This document shows, one piece after another, positions 15,728 through 24,304 of a stretch of DNA of 64,000 nt. Both the position numbers and the translations under genes were made by a program. The first letter of the stretch is position 1. Each line of letters opens with the position of its first letter. This DNA is from Candidatus Gastranaerophilales bacterium (lineage in GTDB: Bacteria > Cyanobacteriota > Vampirovibrionia > Gastranaerophilales > Gastranaerophilaceae). The stretch covers positions 19,870 through 83,869 of the forward strand of contig CALUVR010000006.1 in assembly GCA_944324285.1 (NCBI GenBank). The letters run 5' to 3'. Below the pieces are notes generated by a model. It was not told the origin of the DNA and made no database searches. It was given only the letters and a program-made list of their open reading frames with translations.

Positions 15728-17308
15728 TTAAGATTTTATGATTTTAATCCTGTCATCTTCTTTTATTTCGATAGGCTGTGTCTGCTTTTTCATATAATTT
15801 GCAGTGTAGACATTTTTATCAACGTCAAATTTTTCTTTAACATAAGTCGGGTTCGGGTTTACAGGCAGATAATCGTCGCCGCCGTAAGCAAAGAAATCGT
15901 CACAGGCAACAGTTAATTTATGTGTTGTACTTGGATTGTTTACGTCAATCGGAGTTTTATTCCCGTTTCTGTCTACGAAATAGAGTTCTTTTAATTCCCC
16001 CTTATCGGTCATAGTGTATTCTAATCCGGAAACAAGTAGAATTCCCGGTTTATGAGCCGGATGAAGGAACGATTTTCCGCCGTTTTTGATTGCATCTACA
16101 ATTTGTTTTTCAGTAAGTTCACAAATCATCATTTTATCTTCAAACGGTGTTACGTCGTTAATCCTTCGAGCGTCAACTTCGCCAGTGTTGAAATAACCTC
16201 TGATATTTCCGGCGTTGAGAATTGCCACATCTGTATTTAATTCACTTCTCATCGCATCAACTATAAAGTTTCCGTGCGGGTTGTTTGTGATAAGTCTGTC
16301 TGCAGGTGATGGCGGTGCGGATTTAATTGTCCCGAGGATTTCAGGTTTTCCTATGATGGATTCCACCGCAACTTTATAAGGTAGTGTTCTATTGAATATG
16401 CCTGTTCTTCCGACGTTATTTTGAATTTTTGTAATAATACCGTTTTCATCGAATGAAGCAGAGAGCATTCCGACATATTCGCCGTCTTTGCCTATTTGTG
16501 TCAGAATAACAGGTTTGCCTGATTTTGAATATACTAGGTTTTCGTTTTCTTTGACCCCTTTATATAAATCGTGCGTATGCGCGCCGAGAATTATATCAAT
16601 CCCGTCGGTTTGCTGCGCAAGCTGTTTATCAAGGTCTTTCCCGAGGTGGGACACAATGATAATTTTGTTTATACCCTGAGATGTAAGATTATCTACTTCA
16701 GCCTGAACTTTTTTGACGGTTGTATCAAAGTCATCAATTTTGATATCATCAAGAGATTCTCTTGTGCCGACTCTTTCAAAGGCATCAGGAGGAGCCGTTC
16801 CGATAATCCCGAATTTTTCTCCGTTATGTTCTTCTATTACGGAATTCTGTATTTTACCAAACATAGGGCTTGACGGATTAACTGTTGTATTAACAGCCAG
16901 AAGTTTATATTTTGCATCGGAAAGTGTTGTTGAAAGGGCAGCAGGTGTTGCGTCAAGTTCGTGGTTACCGACCGCGTTTGCGGTTACTCCTATCCAATTT
17001 AAGAAACTGCTTGCGACTTTATTTGTCATTGGATTTGACCCTAAGAGAATATCGCCCGAGGCAAGTTTTAATTTTGCGTGATTGTTTTGATTATGGTCAA
17101 AAAGTCTTGACATTGTGCCAATCCGTTCCATATTTGTCATTTTCCCGTGGATGTCTGCGATATAAAAAATATCAGCATCTATTGGTTTTGTAATTGCGGG
17201 CTTGGTTTGTGATACAGGAGAGTTGGCAGCCTGTTGTGGTCTTGGCTGTCTGTTAGGCTTTCCGTATTGATATGATGTATTAGGATAGTTTCCGATGTTT
17301 TGTATCAT
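15728..17308 (-). CDS. UshA-like 5'-nucleotidase / metallophosphoesterase
   Basis: A 526-aa two-domain enzyme. N-terminal calcineurin-like metallophosphoesterase: DIHGK (D52, H54), GDILLG near 84, GNHE at 113-116, SHLGKD, GAHTHD near 239. C-terminal 5'-nucleotidase substrate domain: NAGNIRG near 367 and the DDFFAYGGDDY nucleoside-stacking motif. It probably removes phosphate from nucleotides or sugar nucleotides. Most relatives are periplasmic, yet there is no Sec signal; instead there is a Pro/Gln/Asn-rich leader of about 45 residues (MIQNIGNYPNTSYQYGKPNR...). It starts 1 nt after the stop of the papain-like gene, so the two are coupled. An atypical export route is inference. Confidence 0.85.
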   Translation of the reverse strand: MIQNIGNYPNTSYQYGKPNRQPRPQQAANSPVSQTKPAITKPIDADIFYIADIHGKMTNMERIGTMSRLFDHNQNNHAKLKLASGDILLGSNPMTNKVASSFLNWIGVTANAVGNHELDATPAALSTTLSDAKYKLLAVNTTVNPSSPMFGKIQNSVIEEHNGEKFGIIGTAPPDAFERVGTRESLDDIKIDDFDTTVKKVQAEVDNLTSQGINKIIIVSHLGKDLDKQLAQQTDGIDIILGAHTHDLYKGVKENENLVYSKSGKPVILTQIGKDGEYVGMLSASFDENGIITKIQNNVGRTGIFNRTLPYKVAVESIIGKPEILGTIKSAPPSPADRLITNNPHGNFIVDAMRSELNTDVAILNAGNIRGYFNTGEVDARRINDVTPFEDKMMICELTEKQIVDAIKNGGKSFLHPAHKPGILLVSGLEYTMTDKGELKELYFVDRNGNKTPIDVNNPSTTHKLTVACDDFFAYGGDDYLPVNPNPTYVKEKFDVDKNVYTANYMKKQTQPIEIKEDDRIKIIKS

Positions 17309-17309
17309 A

Positions 17310-18734
17310 TTATGCTGCTTTCTTTTTCATGTCTTTGTACATATTTAAGCCTTCTACCCAGTTTTCAGTCATTTTGACGTCGTTTTCCACAACGTCGTGC
17401 GGTAGCGCCGCGTGGTGAATTTTCGGTAAAAGGTAATCTTCTGTGTATTCAATCGGCTGGAACTGATTGTCGTCAGTATCGTTGCAGATGAATATTAATT
17501 TATCGGGTTCTGTAGGCGAAGTTTTTGGAGCCTTCTTGTAACCTATTATTGTGATTTCGTGACCGTTTATTATGTAATTGTTGTCATCTACCTGAGTGTA
17601 GCCTATAATTACATTCTCGCCTCTGTCGAGCGCTGTTGTAATCTGACGTTTCATTGTTGCAAGGTCTGTTTCATAACCGATAAGTTTTGCGTCCTCATCA
17701 ACTGTCTGGTAGGTGACAGAAATCTTATTTTTATCTTCAACAACGGATTCCGTGAAGGTTTTTTCAAATTCAATTAATCCTTTATCGTTCTGGTTGAATT
17801 TTCCTGCGCGTTTGTCGCTCAGGGAATCGTAAGACTGCTGGGAGCCAACCTGCATAAATGTAGACTGCATTAGAACATCAATCGGCGAGCGTTCATAAGG
17901 GTCTTTGTATACAGTCTGTAAATTTGCCCTTATGTATGCGTTTTTATCAGGAGCAAATGTCAGGGTTGCTTTTTCAAAATCTTTCATTTCATAAGGGACT
18001 TCAAAAGCGTTTAAAAGCCAGATTGCATCAAGTGCGTTGTCTGCAAGGTTTGCAAGTTTAATTTCTTTTTTAACTGACATTTCCGGTGAACTTATCCCTG
18101 CTGCAAATCTTGCAAATTCAGCAGGCATTTGTTTTGCAAGGTTAAATTCAATGCTTGCAGCAACACATGTTCCCGAGTGGTCAACATCAACTGCTATTTC
18201 TGCAAGTTTTCTGTCTATAAGGTTTGTCATCCTCATTGAATGATCCTGTAGATATTTGTCCCTGAAATATGCGGAAATTTCTTTGTTTGGCAAATCCCCG
18301 AATTGCTGTGTAATGTTAAATGGTGAGTAGAGTGTATTAATGGTGTCTTTTAATATTCCGGTACTGGAAAGCCCCTGCGCTCTCGGAGTTGTCGCAATTT
18401 TATAAAGGTTATCAAGCACAGTCGAACGGTCATTGGAATTTGAATTAAGCAAAATTCCCTGTTTCAGCATAAGTTTTACTGTTTTTTTTGTGTCTTTGTC
18501 GAGGCTTTTTAAAACAGTATTGTATTTATTTTTTTCGTCTTTTCCTTCAAGTCTTGTTCTCAAAGGTGATGCTGTTAAAGTTTGATTATACGGAACATAG
18601 TTTACAGGATTTGCAGTAAATGATAGAGCCTTTGCCGGTGCTGTATTTTTTTTCTCCGACACGGCATCAGCCTTAACACAATTTATTGTGTTATAATTGT
18701 ATTGTCGAAAATCGGGATTAATTGAATACACCAT
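17310..18734 (-). CDS. Papain-like cysteine peptidase candidate
   Basis: A 474-aa protein starting at the ATG at 18734 (GGAG 6 nt upstream); an upstream in-frame TTG is rejected. A likely papain-fold triad is visible: Cys in HSGTCVAASIEFNLA (about C190), His in NGHEITIIGY (about H392) and Asn/Asp in FICNDTDDN (about N418/D419). This order matches C1/C39-type peptidases and transglutaminase relatives. The N-terminus is a Ser/Thr/Asn-rich leader with an SFTAN motif at 38-42, not a Sec signal. It overlaps in transcription with a 5'-nucleotidase. A substrate cannot be named; I have not seen this family described. Confidence 0.5.
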   Translation of the reverse strand: MVYSINPDFRQYNYNTINCVKADAVSEKKNTAPAKALSFTANPVNYVPYNQTLTASPLRTRLEGKDEKNKYNTVLKSLDKDTKKTVKLMLKQGILLNSNSNDRSTVLDNLYKIATTPRAQGLSSTGILKDTINTLYSPFNITQQFGDLPNKEISAYFRDKYLQDHSMRMTNLIDRKLAEIAVDVDHSGTCVAASIEFNLAKQMPAEFARFAAGISSPEMSVKKEIKLANLADNALDAIWLLNAFEVPYEMKDFEKATLTFAPDKNAYIRANLQTVYKDPYERSPIDVLMQSTFMQVGSQQSYDSLSDKRAGKFNQNDKGLIEFEKTFTESVVEDKNKISVTYQTVDEDAKLIGYETDLATMKRQITTALDRGENVIIGYTQVDDNNYIINGHEITIIGYKKAPKTSPTEPDKLIFICNDTDDNQFQPIEYTEDYLLPKIHHAALPHDVVENDVKMTENWVEGLNMYKDMKKKAA

Positions 18735-18836
18735 TTTCACTCCACTACTAACTATTATAATAAAAAACAACAGCCTTTAAAAGTTGCTATTGTTTTTGGA
18801 TTTATGTTAAAAATGTAACGAAAACCAGAGGAAGTA

Positions 18837-19814
18837 TTGAAAGATTACAAAGTCAAACCGTTAACAAAAGACCAGATTTTAATATCCTTAGATAGACTCA
18901 CAAGATTTAAATATACGGAAGAAAAGTACCTGAGGGTATTCAAGGATATTATTTTATCAAACATGATTAATCCGAGGTTTAAGCGTCATCAGCTTGATGT
19001 GATGGATTACTCGGAGCTTACGAAACTCGCAGAATACGTGATTAATTCCTCGCTAGGAGTTGATTGCAATAGCGGGGACGATTTTTTTATAAATAATGAA
19101 TTAAAAGAGTATGAAAATTATCTGTTTAACCTTGATAATGATGTGCAAAAGCTTCTTGATAATAAGATAAATTACGTGGCGGCAATGGAGTTTATTGGTG
19201 AAGATGCTCCTCTTAATTTAAAGTGGCTGAAGTCTCTTGCTGCCTGTTGTGATGCGCGTCAAATGCGGAATTTACATGCTCTCCGTTTCCCTCTGGAAAA
19301 GGTTATTATTTGTGAGGGGATTACGGAAGAAATACTCTTGCCTGAATTTGCGCGTATTTTAGGGTACGATTTTGATAAAAACGGAGTCTATGTAATATCG
19401 GCAGGCGGAAAAAATCAGGTTGTGAAGGCGTTCTACCGTTTTTCGGAAATTTTGAAACTCCCAATATTTGTACTTCTGGATAAAGATGCAGTGTCAAATT
19501 CTATGGAAATTCAGCCTAAATTACGTTCCACTGACAGAATTTATCTTTTAAAAAGCGGTGAATTTGAAGATATACTTCCGGTACCTCTCGTAGAAAAAAC
19601 GCTGAACTTTGCAACAAAGAATATATCACTGCCTTTGCCTGAGCATATAGAATCCGGTCATACCGTTGAATTTTTGGAAGATTTCTTTAAAAAAAGAGGA
19701 ATGCACGAATTTAAGAAGGCAGAATTTGCGGAAATGGTGAAGGAAAATCTCTCAGATTCTCTTGAGGTTTCCGATGAAATAAAAAATGTAATAGAAGCCG
19801 TCAAAAATCTTTAG
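18837..19814 (+). CDS. Stand-alone OLD-type TOPRIM protein
   Basis: A 325-aa protein with a TTG start (AGAGG 6 nt upstream; the only start compatible with the frame before KDYKVKPLTK). Residues 1-150 are helical and unrecognised. Residues 155-250 carry the TOPRIM metal-binding set: VIICEGITEEILLPEFARIL (E160), FVLLDKDA (D215, D217) and SGEFEDIL. This arrangement is that of the OLD family nucleases, but the ABC-type ATPase domain normally fused in front is absent and no ATPase gene is adjacent. It may be a nuclease or primase-like protein acting with a partner elsewhere, possibly in phage defence or repair. Divergent from the papain-like gene. Confidence 0.6.
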   Translation: MKDYKVKPLTKDQILISLDRLTRFKYTEEKYLRVFKDIILSNMINPRFKRHQLDVMDYSELTKLAEYVINSSLGVDCNSGDDFFINNELKEYENYLFNLDNDVQKLLDNKINYVAAMEFIGEDAPLNLKWLKSLAACCDARQMRNLHALRFPLEKVIICEGITEEILLPEFARILGYDFDKNGVYVISAGGKNQVVKAFYRFSEILKLPIFVLLDKDAVSNSMEIQPKLRSTDRIYLLKSGEFEDILPVPLVEKTLNFATKNISLPLPEHIESGHTVEFLEDFFKKRGMHEFKKAEFAEMVKENLSDSLEVSDEIKNVIEAVKNL

Positions 19815-19858
19815 CTTTTTATTTTTGGGACAAACTTACATTATTGACGTATGTTTTA

Positions 19859-20593
19859 TTACGCGATATAAAATACAAGATTAATAATAAAATCCGCAAT
19901 CAGCATATAAATAGTGGAAAGGATTGCCGCCTGAGTGGTAGAAGTTCCGACTTCTTTTGCGCCGCCTTTTGTTTCGTACCCCTGTGTTGCACAGACCAGA
20001 GAAATAACTACTCCGAATACAGAAGCTTTTAAAAGACTTATATAAATATCTTTAGTAGCAAGCCATGACCATACAGAATACATATATCTTTCAGGGTGAA
20101 GGTCAATTGTAATATTAGAAACCAGTAAACCGCCAGCAACCCCGATAACTTCAGCAAGAAGCACCACCATAGGAACCGTTATTGCCGCAGCTATAATTCT
20201 AGGAGTGAAATAATACCCTACAGGATCAACCTTTAAAGTTTTCATTGCATCAACCTGAGAGGTTACCTGCATATTGGCAATTTCCGCAGAAATAGCAGTA
20301 CCGGCGCGCGCTCCAATTGCAAGTGCGACAAAACCCGGGGCAATTTCTCTTATCATAACGATTGCAATTGTTCCCCCGATATAAGCTTCCGCGCCTGTCA
20401 TAAGGAATTGTTTTGCAACCTGTATTGCGATAACTGCCGCTGCAATAAATGCTATAATCAAAGAAATCGGCAGAGAATCATAACTTATTGACGCAGCCTG
20501 TGCAATCACTGCATCAAACCGTAATTGCCCCGTAAACAGGTACTTTAGACTCCTTATTAAATTTTGAACACAAAGCCCGAGAAATTTTATCAT
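19859..20593 (-). CDS. mlaE: MlaE/TGD1-type lipid ABC transporter permease
   Basis: A 244-aa inner-membrane permease with about five hydrophobic segments, of the MlaE family that moves phospholipids or related lipids between membranes with an ATPase (MlaF) and an MCE-domain protein (MlaD). Landmarks: AISYDSLPISLIIAFIAAAVIAIQ, FVALAIGARAGTAISAEIANMQVTSQVDAMK (the conserved AGR.G.AI.AE.G.M..T.QIDAL pattern), and the terminal GGAKEVGTSTTQAAILSTIYMLIADFIIN. The partner genes are not adjacent. AGGA lies 6 nt before the ATG. It begins right after the ilvE terminator, so it may be expressed by read-through. Confidence 0.92.
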   Translation of the reverse strand: MIKFLGLCVQNLIRSLKYLFTGQLRFDAVIAQAASISYDSLPISLIIAFIAAAVIAIQVAKQFLMTGAEAYIGGTIAIVMIREIAPGFVALAIGARAGTAISAEIANMQVTSQVDAMKTLKVDPVGYYFTPRIIAAAITVPMVVLLAEVIGVAGGLLVSNITIDLHPERYMYSVWSWLATKDIYISLLKASVFGVVISLVCATQGYETKGGAKEVGTSTTQAAILSTIYMLIADFIINLVFYIA

Positions 20594-20601
20594 AATATCC
20601 T

Positions 20602-20634
20602 GAAAAATCGGCGGGAACGGTTAATTCCCGCCTT
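20602..20634 (-). terminator. Terminator after ilvE, directly before mlaE
   Basis: Minus strand: GGCGGGAA-TTAACCG-TTCCCGCC followed by GATTTTT, ending about 9 nt before the mlaE ATG. It would limit transcription from ilvE into mlaE and leaves almost no room for a separate mlaE promoter. Confidence 0.75.
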
Positions 20635-20641
20635 AAAAAGT

Positions 20642-21553
20642 TTAATATACCGGCATGCACCAGTGTTTATATTTTGCAACCTTACCTCTGACTACATCAA
20701 AGTAAAGTTTTTGAAGTTCTTTTGAAATCGGACCGACCTTACCGTCGCCTAAATCTCTGTTATCAATACTTACGATAGGGCTGATTTGAGCGCCTGTACC
20801 GCAGTAGAAAGCTTCATCAGAGATATAAAGCTCTGTTCTGTCGATTGCTCTTTCTTCGGTTTCAATTCCGAGGTCTTTTGCAAGTTCAATAACAGTATTT
20901 CTTGTAACTCCGACAAGAATGTTATCTGTTTTCATTGTTGTAACGAGTTTTCCGTTTTGAACAAGGAAAAGATTCATAGCGGAACCTTCCGTAACCTGAC
21001 CGGCTTCATCAAGAACAACAGCATCATCAAAGCCCGCATTATGCGCATCTGTCTTAATCAATGCAGCATTAGCGTAAGACCCTGCAACTTTTGCTCTCGG
21101 CGGAATTGCATTATCACTGTTTCTTCTCCAGCTTGATACACAAACTTTTAACCCTTTTGATGTGTCAATATAATCGCCCATCTTATTTGAAATAATCATA
21201 TAGGAATCTTCATTATCATACAAGCCAGGTCCAACTTTTTGTGCTGATTTGTATAATGTCGGACGCATATAAGCATCCTGTTTATACCCGTTCTTTTTCA
21301 ATAACTCTACAGTATATTTACAATGTTCTTCTACTGTATAAGGACTTTTCATGTACATAATTTTTGCACTTCTGAGAAGTCTTTCGTAGTGCTCAGGGGC
21401 TCTAAAAACATACAACTGTTTTTCTTCATCGTTCCAGTAAGCGCGGATACCTTCGAAAACAGCAGTACCGTACAAAAATCCGTGAGTTCTGACAGGAATC
21501 ATTGCCTTATCGGCTTCTACCATCTTCCCGTTCATAAAATAATACTCTGTCAT
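20642..21553 (-). CDS. ilvE: Branched-chain amino acid aminotransferase
   Basis: PLP enzyme for the last step of leucine, isoleucine and valine synthesis (or first step of breakdown). The 303 aa and motifs fit class IV aminotransferases: THGFLYGTAVFEGIRAYW, YMRPTLYKSAQKVGP, PPRAKVAGSYANAALIKTDA with the PLP lysine in the AKVAG motif, EGSAMNLFLV and TRNTVIELAKDLGIE. AAGGAGG sits 5 nt before the ATG, and TATAGT lies about 34 nt upstream on the minus strand. Apparently monocistronic, with a terminator right after it. Confidence 0.94.
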   Translation of the reverse strand: MTEYYFMNGKMVEADKAMIPVRTHGFLYGTAVFEGIRAYWNDEEKQLYVFRAPEHYERLLRSAKIMYMKSPYTVEEHCKYTVELLKKNGYKQDAYMRPTLYKSAQKVGPGLYDNEDSYMIISNKMGDYIDTSKGLKVCVSSWRRNSDNAIPPRAKVAGSYANAALIKTDAHNAGFDDAVVLDEAGQVTEGSAMNLFLVQNGKLVTTMKTDNILVGVTRNTVIELAKDLGIETEERAIDRTELYISDEAFYCGTGAQISPIVSIDNRDLGDGKVGPISKELQKLYFDVVRGKVAKYKHWCMPVY

Positions 21554-21637
21554 AATTCCTCCTTAATAAAAATATTATTTTTACTATACCATAAAATAAC
21601 AATTAAGGAGAGAATATTTACATAATATTAAAATCTG

Positions 21638-22315
21638 CTACTTTTTAGTTAACTTTGCGACCTGAATAAACTTTTTGGCATCGTTAATAGGGATTGCAAA
21701 ACCGATACCGATATTGGAAATATTATTATCAGGGTTGTAAATAGATTGATTAATCCCGATAACTTCACCCGACGTGTTTAATAATGGTCCGCCCGAACAC
21801 CCCGGGTTAATTGCGGCATCCGTCTGGATTTTATTTTTTGCATAATCAATTCGAGAAATTATTCCCTGTGTGAGAGTTCCTGCAAATCCAAACGGATTTC
21901 CTATTGCAAGTACCTTCTGTCCGACTTTAATATTCTCTGAATCTCCAAATTTTATAGTCTTTAAAGGTTGTTTTGGCTGAATTTTTAAAAGCGCAAGGTC
22001 GTTATTTTTCCCCATTTTTGATACTACTTTTGCTTTATAAAGCTGTCCGCCAGAGGTCTTAACCTCAATATCGACACCCCCTTCCACAACATGCGAACCC
22101 GTCAGGATTAGTCCGTCTGGTGTCACAATACAGCCGGTACCTGCTGAAACGCCGTCATCAAGCTGGGCTTCTATCGCAACAATTGCAGGATTTATAGCCT
22201 CGTAAACAGATATACTGATTTGTTCGTCAGCTGTATAATTAGCACTAAATACAGGCGTTATTAACGTGAAACTTAACACTGCCATAGCTGTTACTAATAT
22301 TATTCTGATAAACAT
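21638..22315 (-). CDS. Exported trypsin-like serine protease (HtrA-like, no PDZ)
   Basis: A 225-aa protein with a signal peptide (MFIRIILVTAMAVLSFTLIT then PVFSA, cleavage near residue 25). The catalytic triad is visible: H75 (LTGSHVVEGG), D106 (KNNDLALLKI) and S174 (NPGCSGGPLLN), in the usual HtrA/DegP order. The PDZ domains of classical HtrA are absent, so this is a single-domain protease, likely periplasmic quality control or processing. It is divergent from ycf23; AAAGGGG is the ribosome site. The residue before the catalytic Ser is Cys rather than the common Asn, which is allowed in the family. Confidence 0.88.
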   Translation of the reverse strand: MFIRIILVTAMAVLSFTLITPVFSANYTADEQISISVYEAINPAIVAIEAQLDDGVSAGTGCIVTPDGLILTGSHVVEGGVDIEVKTSGGQLYKAKVVSKMGKNNDLALLKIQPKQPLKTIKFGDSENIKVGQKVLAIGNPFGFAGTLTQGIISRIDYAKNKIQTDAAINPGCSGGPLLNTSGEVIGINQSIYNPDNNISNIGIGFAIPINDAKKFIQVAKLTKK

Positions 22316-22396
22316 AACTTTTTCCCCTTTATAAATACATTATTTCAGTTTTAAGCCGTTTCGCACCCTCCGCATAAAAATTTTTGTGGTCTGTTA

Positions 22397-22425
22397 TTGA
22401 AATTATTAAAATTTTAATGTATAAT
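22397..22425 (+). promoter_or_regulatory. Consensus sigma-70 promoter of the ycf23 homologue
   Basis: TTGAAA (22397-22402), 17 nt, perfect TATAAT (22420-22425); start of transcription near 22432. Confidence 0.85.
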
Positions 22426-22477
22426 AACTCTCAAAAGTTAATGTTTAATTAACCTCAGATTATAGAAGGAGAAAAAA

Positions 22478-23230
22478 ATGAGCAGAATTGATTCTTTCAA
22501 AAAAGACTTAGAAGCTAAAAAAGCTGTAAAAATTATCGCAGGTATTGATAACTTCGATATTGAAAATATTAAAAAAGTTGTAAAATCCGCAGAACAAGCA
22601 GGCGCAAGCGCTGTTGATATCTGTGCAGATGCTGATATCGTTAAAGAAATCAGAAGTATGACTGATATGCCTTTGTTTGTATCTTCAATTGTTCCGGAAG
22701 AACTTGCAAGAGCAGTTGAACTCGGCGCTGACGCTATTGAACTCGGAAACTTTGATGTTTTATACAAAAAAGGTGCATCTTTCTCAAGAGAAGATGTTCT
22801 TGCACTTGTTAAAAGAACTCTTGAAATCATTGACGAAAAAGTATTCTTCAGCGTAACAATCCCTGGTGAAATTTCTGTCGCTGACCAGATTGAACTCGCA
22901 AGAGAATTGGAAGCTATGGGCATTGATTTAATCCAAACAGAAGGTCACTTCTCAAAAGAACAGGCTGAAGGCGTCAGAGGATTAATGGAAAGAGCTGAAC
23001 TTACACTTTCTAACACAATTGAACTTTCAAGAAATATTGAAATGCCTATTATGACAGCTACAGGCATCAACCCGACTACTGCACCTTTTGCTTTCGCTGC
23101 AGGCGCAAGCGCAATCGGATGTGGTTCTTGCATTAATAAAATGAATTCAGAATTATCAATGATTGCAACTGCAAAACAACTTGTTGAAATTGCATCTAAA
23201 AATGCTGAAAAAGTTGCAGCTTTGGTTTAA
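22478..23230 (+). CDS. ycf23: Ycf23/DUF561 family TIM-barrel-like protein
   Basis: A 250-aa cytoplasmic protein. The pattern KIIAGIDNFDIENIKKVVKS, AEQAGASAVDICADADIVKE, ADAIELGNFDVLY, VFFSVTIPGEISVADQIELA, IDLIQTEGHFS and MTATGINPTTAPFAFAAGAS is that of the DUF561 family, known as ycf23 in cyanobacteria and red-algal plastids. A phosphate-binding TIM-barrel fold is likely; no reaction is established that I know of. It has a consensus promoter, a strong ribosome site (AGAAGGAG 6-8 nt before ATG), a terminator, and codon use of a well-expressed gene. The ribosome site UAGAAGG is exactly complementary to the CCUUCUA motif of the tandem candidate sRNAs. Confidence 0.85.
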   Translation: MSRIDSFKKDLEAKKAVKIIAGIDNFDIENIKKVVKSAEQAGASAVDICADADIVKEIRSMTDMPLFVSSIVPEELARAVELGADAIELGNFDVLYKKGASFSREDVLALVKRTLEIIDEKVFFSVTIPGEISVADQIELARELEAMGIDLIQTEGHFSKEQAEGVRGLMERAELTLSNTIELSRNIEMPIMTATGINPTTAPFAFAAGASAIGCGSCINKMNSELSMIATAKQLVEIASKNAEKVAALV

Positions 23231-23248
23231 TTTTTAACTAATATAAAA

Positions 23249-23286
23249 GCAGCCCCTTATGCACATAGTGCTGGGGCTGTTTTTAT
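23249..23286 (+). terminator. Intrinsic terminator of ycf23
   Basis: Stem AGCCCC(T)/(TG)GGGGCT with a 14-nt loop followed by TTTTTAT; also usable in reverse by the GT2 operon ending at 23303. Confidence 0.8.
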
Positions 23287-23302
23287 GTAGATATGAAAGT
23301 TT

Positions 23303-24304
23303 TTATTTCTTACTGACAAAAAGCGCGTCAAATTCACTCCGGCTGCAAGATTTTATCATTTCAAACAGCTTGTAATTTGTTAACTGTGTATATATTTTTT
23401 TATCAAGATCTTTTTTCTCAGCTTCTATTAAACGAACTTTCATCTCTTTATAAAATTCATCTTTTAAAGCTGCAGGACATAAGGTATATGCTTCTACCGA
23501 TAAATTATATTTGTACTGGAACAGGGCGTATTTATAACGTTCATACTGTCCGGCTTTTTCAATTTCATTCTCTATCATATCAAGTATTTTAAAAGCATCG
23601 AAAACATGTTGTTTCATAATTAAAGAAGAAACAGAACCCTTGTCATCCAGTCTGTATCTGTAATATACATTATCTGTCATAACGATACTCTTTGCTTTTA
23701 GAGCAGAAGTTACCCAGAAATAATTATCTTCATACTTTTTGACATCAGGAAACTTAATATTATTTTCTTCTATTAGTCCGCGGCGGAATATCTTATTACA
23801 GACACTGAGATTACGTGAAAATGGTCTTATACAGTCGTCAAATGTGTGTATTGCATAATCAAACGAATGGTTCCGCCAGTCCTCATATTCAAAAAATCTA
23901 CCCTCTATTAAATCGCTCAATCTTGGATTATAAAAACAAGCATTAAACATAAAAATGTCTATATCACGGTTCGCTTTATCCAATACATTGAGAAAAACAT
24001 CATACAAGTCAAGCAAGACCCAATCGTCAGCATCTATAAACGATATATAATCCCCGGCGGCTTCCTCCAGACCTCTGTTTCTCGCCGAACTAACCCCGCT
24101 GTTTTGCTGTTTAAAAACTTTGAAGCGGGAATCCTTCTCTCCGAACCATTTTAAAACACCTGAACTTCCGTCACTTGAGCCGTCGTCCACACAAATTACC
24201 TCAAGATTATCATAGGTCTGGTATCTTAATGTGTTCAAACATTTTTCCAAATATTTTATACTGTTATATACAGGAACTATCACTGATATTAATGGTTTAT
24301 CCAT
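23303..24304 (-). CDS. Family 2 glycosyltransferase
   Basis: A 333-aa GT-A fold glycosyltransferase. Seen: SVIVPVYNSIKYLEKCLNTL, VICVDDGSSDGSSGVL, QQNSGVSSARNRGLEEAAGD, SFIDADDWV (DXD-type metal site) and a late IVMTDNVYYRYR typical of cell-surface glycan enzymes. It probably adds one sugar to a capsule, LPS-like or exopolysaccharide chain on the cytoplasmic face. Its ATG overlaps the end of the GT2 gene before it by 8 nt. Third in an FkbM-GT2-GT2 operon. Confidence 0.9.
   Translation of the reverse strand: MDKPLISVIVPVYNSIKYLEKCLNTLRYQTYDNLEVICVDDGSSDGSSGVLKWFGEKDSRFKVFKQQNSGVSSARNRGLEEAAGDYISFIDADDWVLLDLYDVFLNVLDKANRDIDIFMFNACFYNPRLSDLIEGRFFEYEDWRNHSFDYAIHTFDDCIRPFSRNLSVCNKIFRRGLIEENNIKFPDVKKYEDNYFWVTSALKAKSIVMTDNVYYRYRLDDKGSVSSLIMKQHVFDAFKILDMIENEIEKAGQYERYKYALFQYKYNLSVEAYTLCPAALKDEFYKEMKVRLIEAEKKDLDKKIYTQLTNYKLFEMIKSCSRSEFDALFVSKK

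Noticed and set aside
16571..16873. Plus-strand frame of 100 codons
   Set aside because: Antisense to the well-supported 5'-nucleotidase gene.
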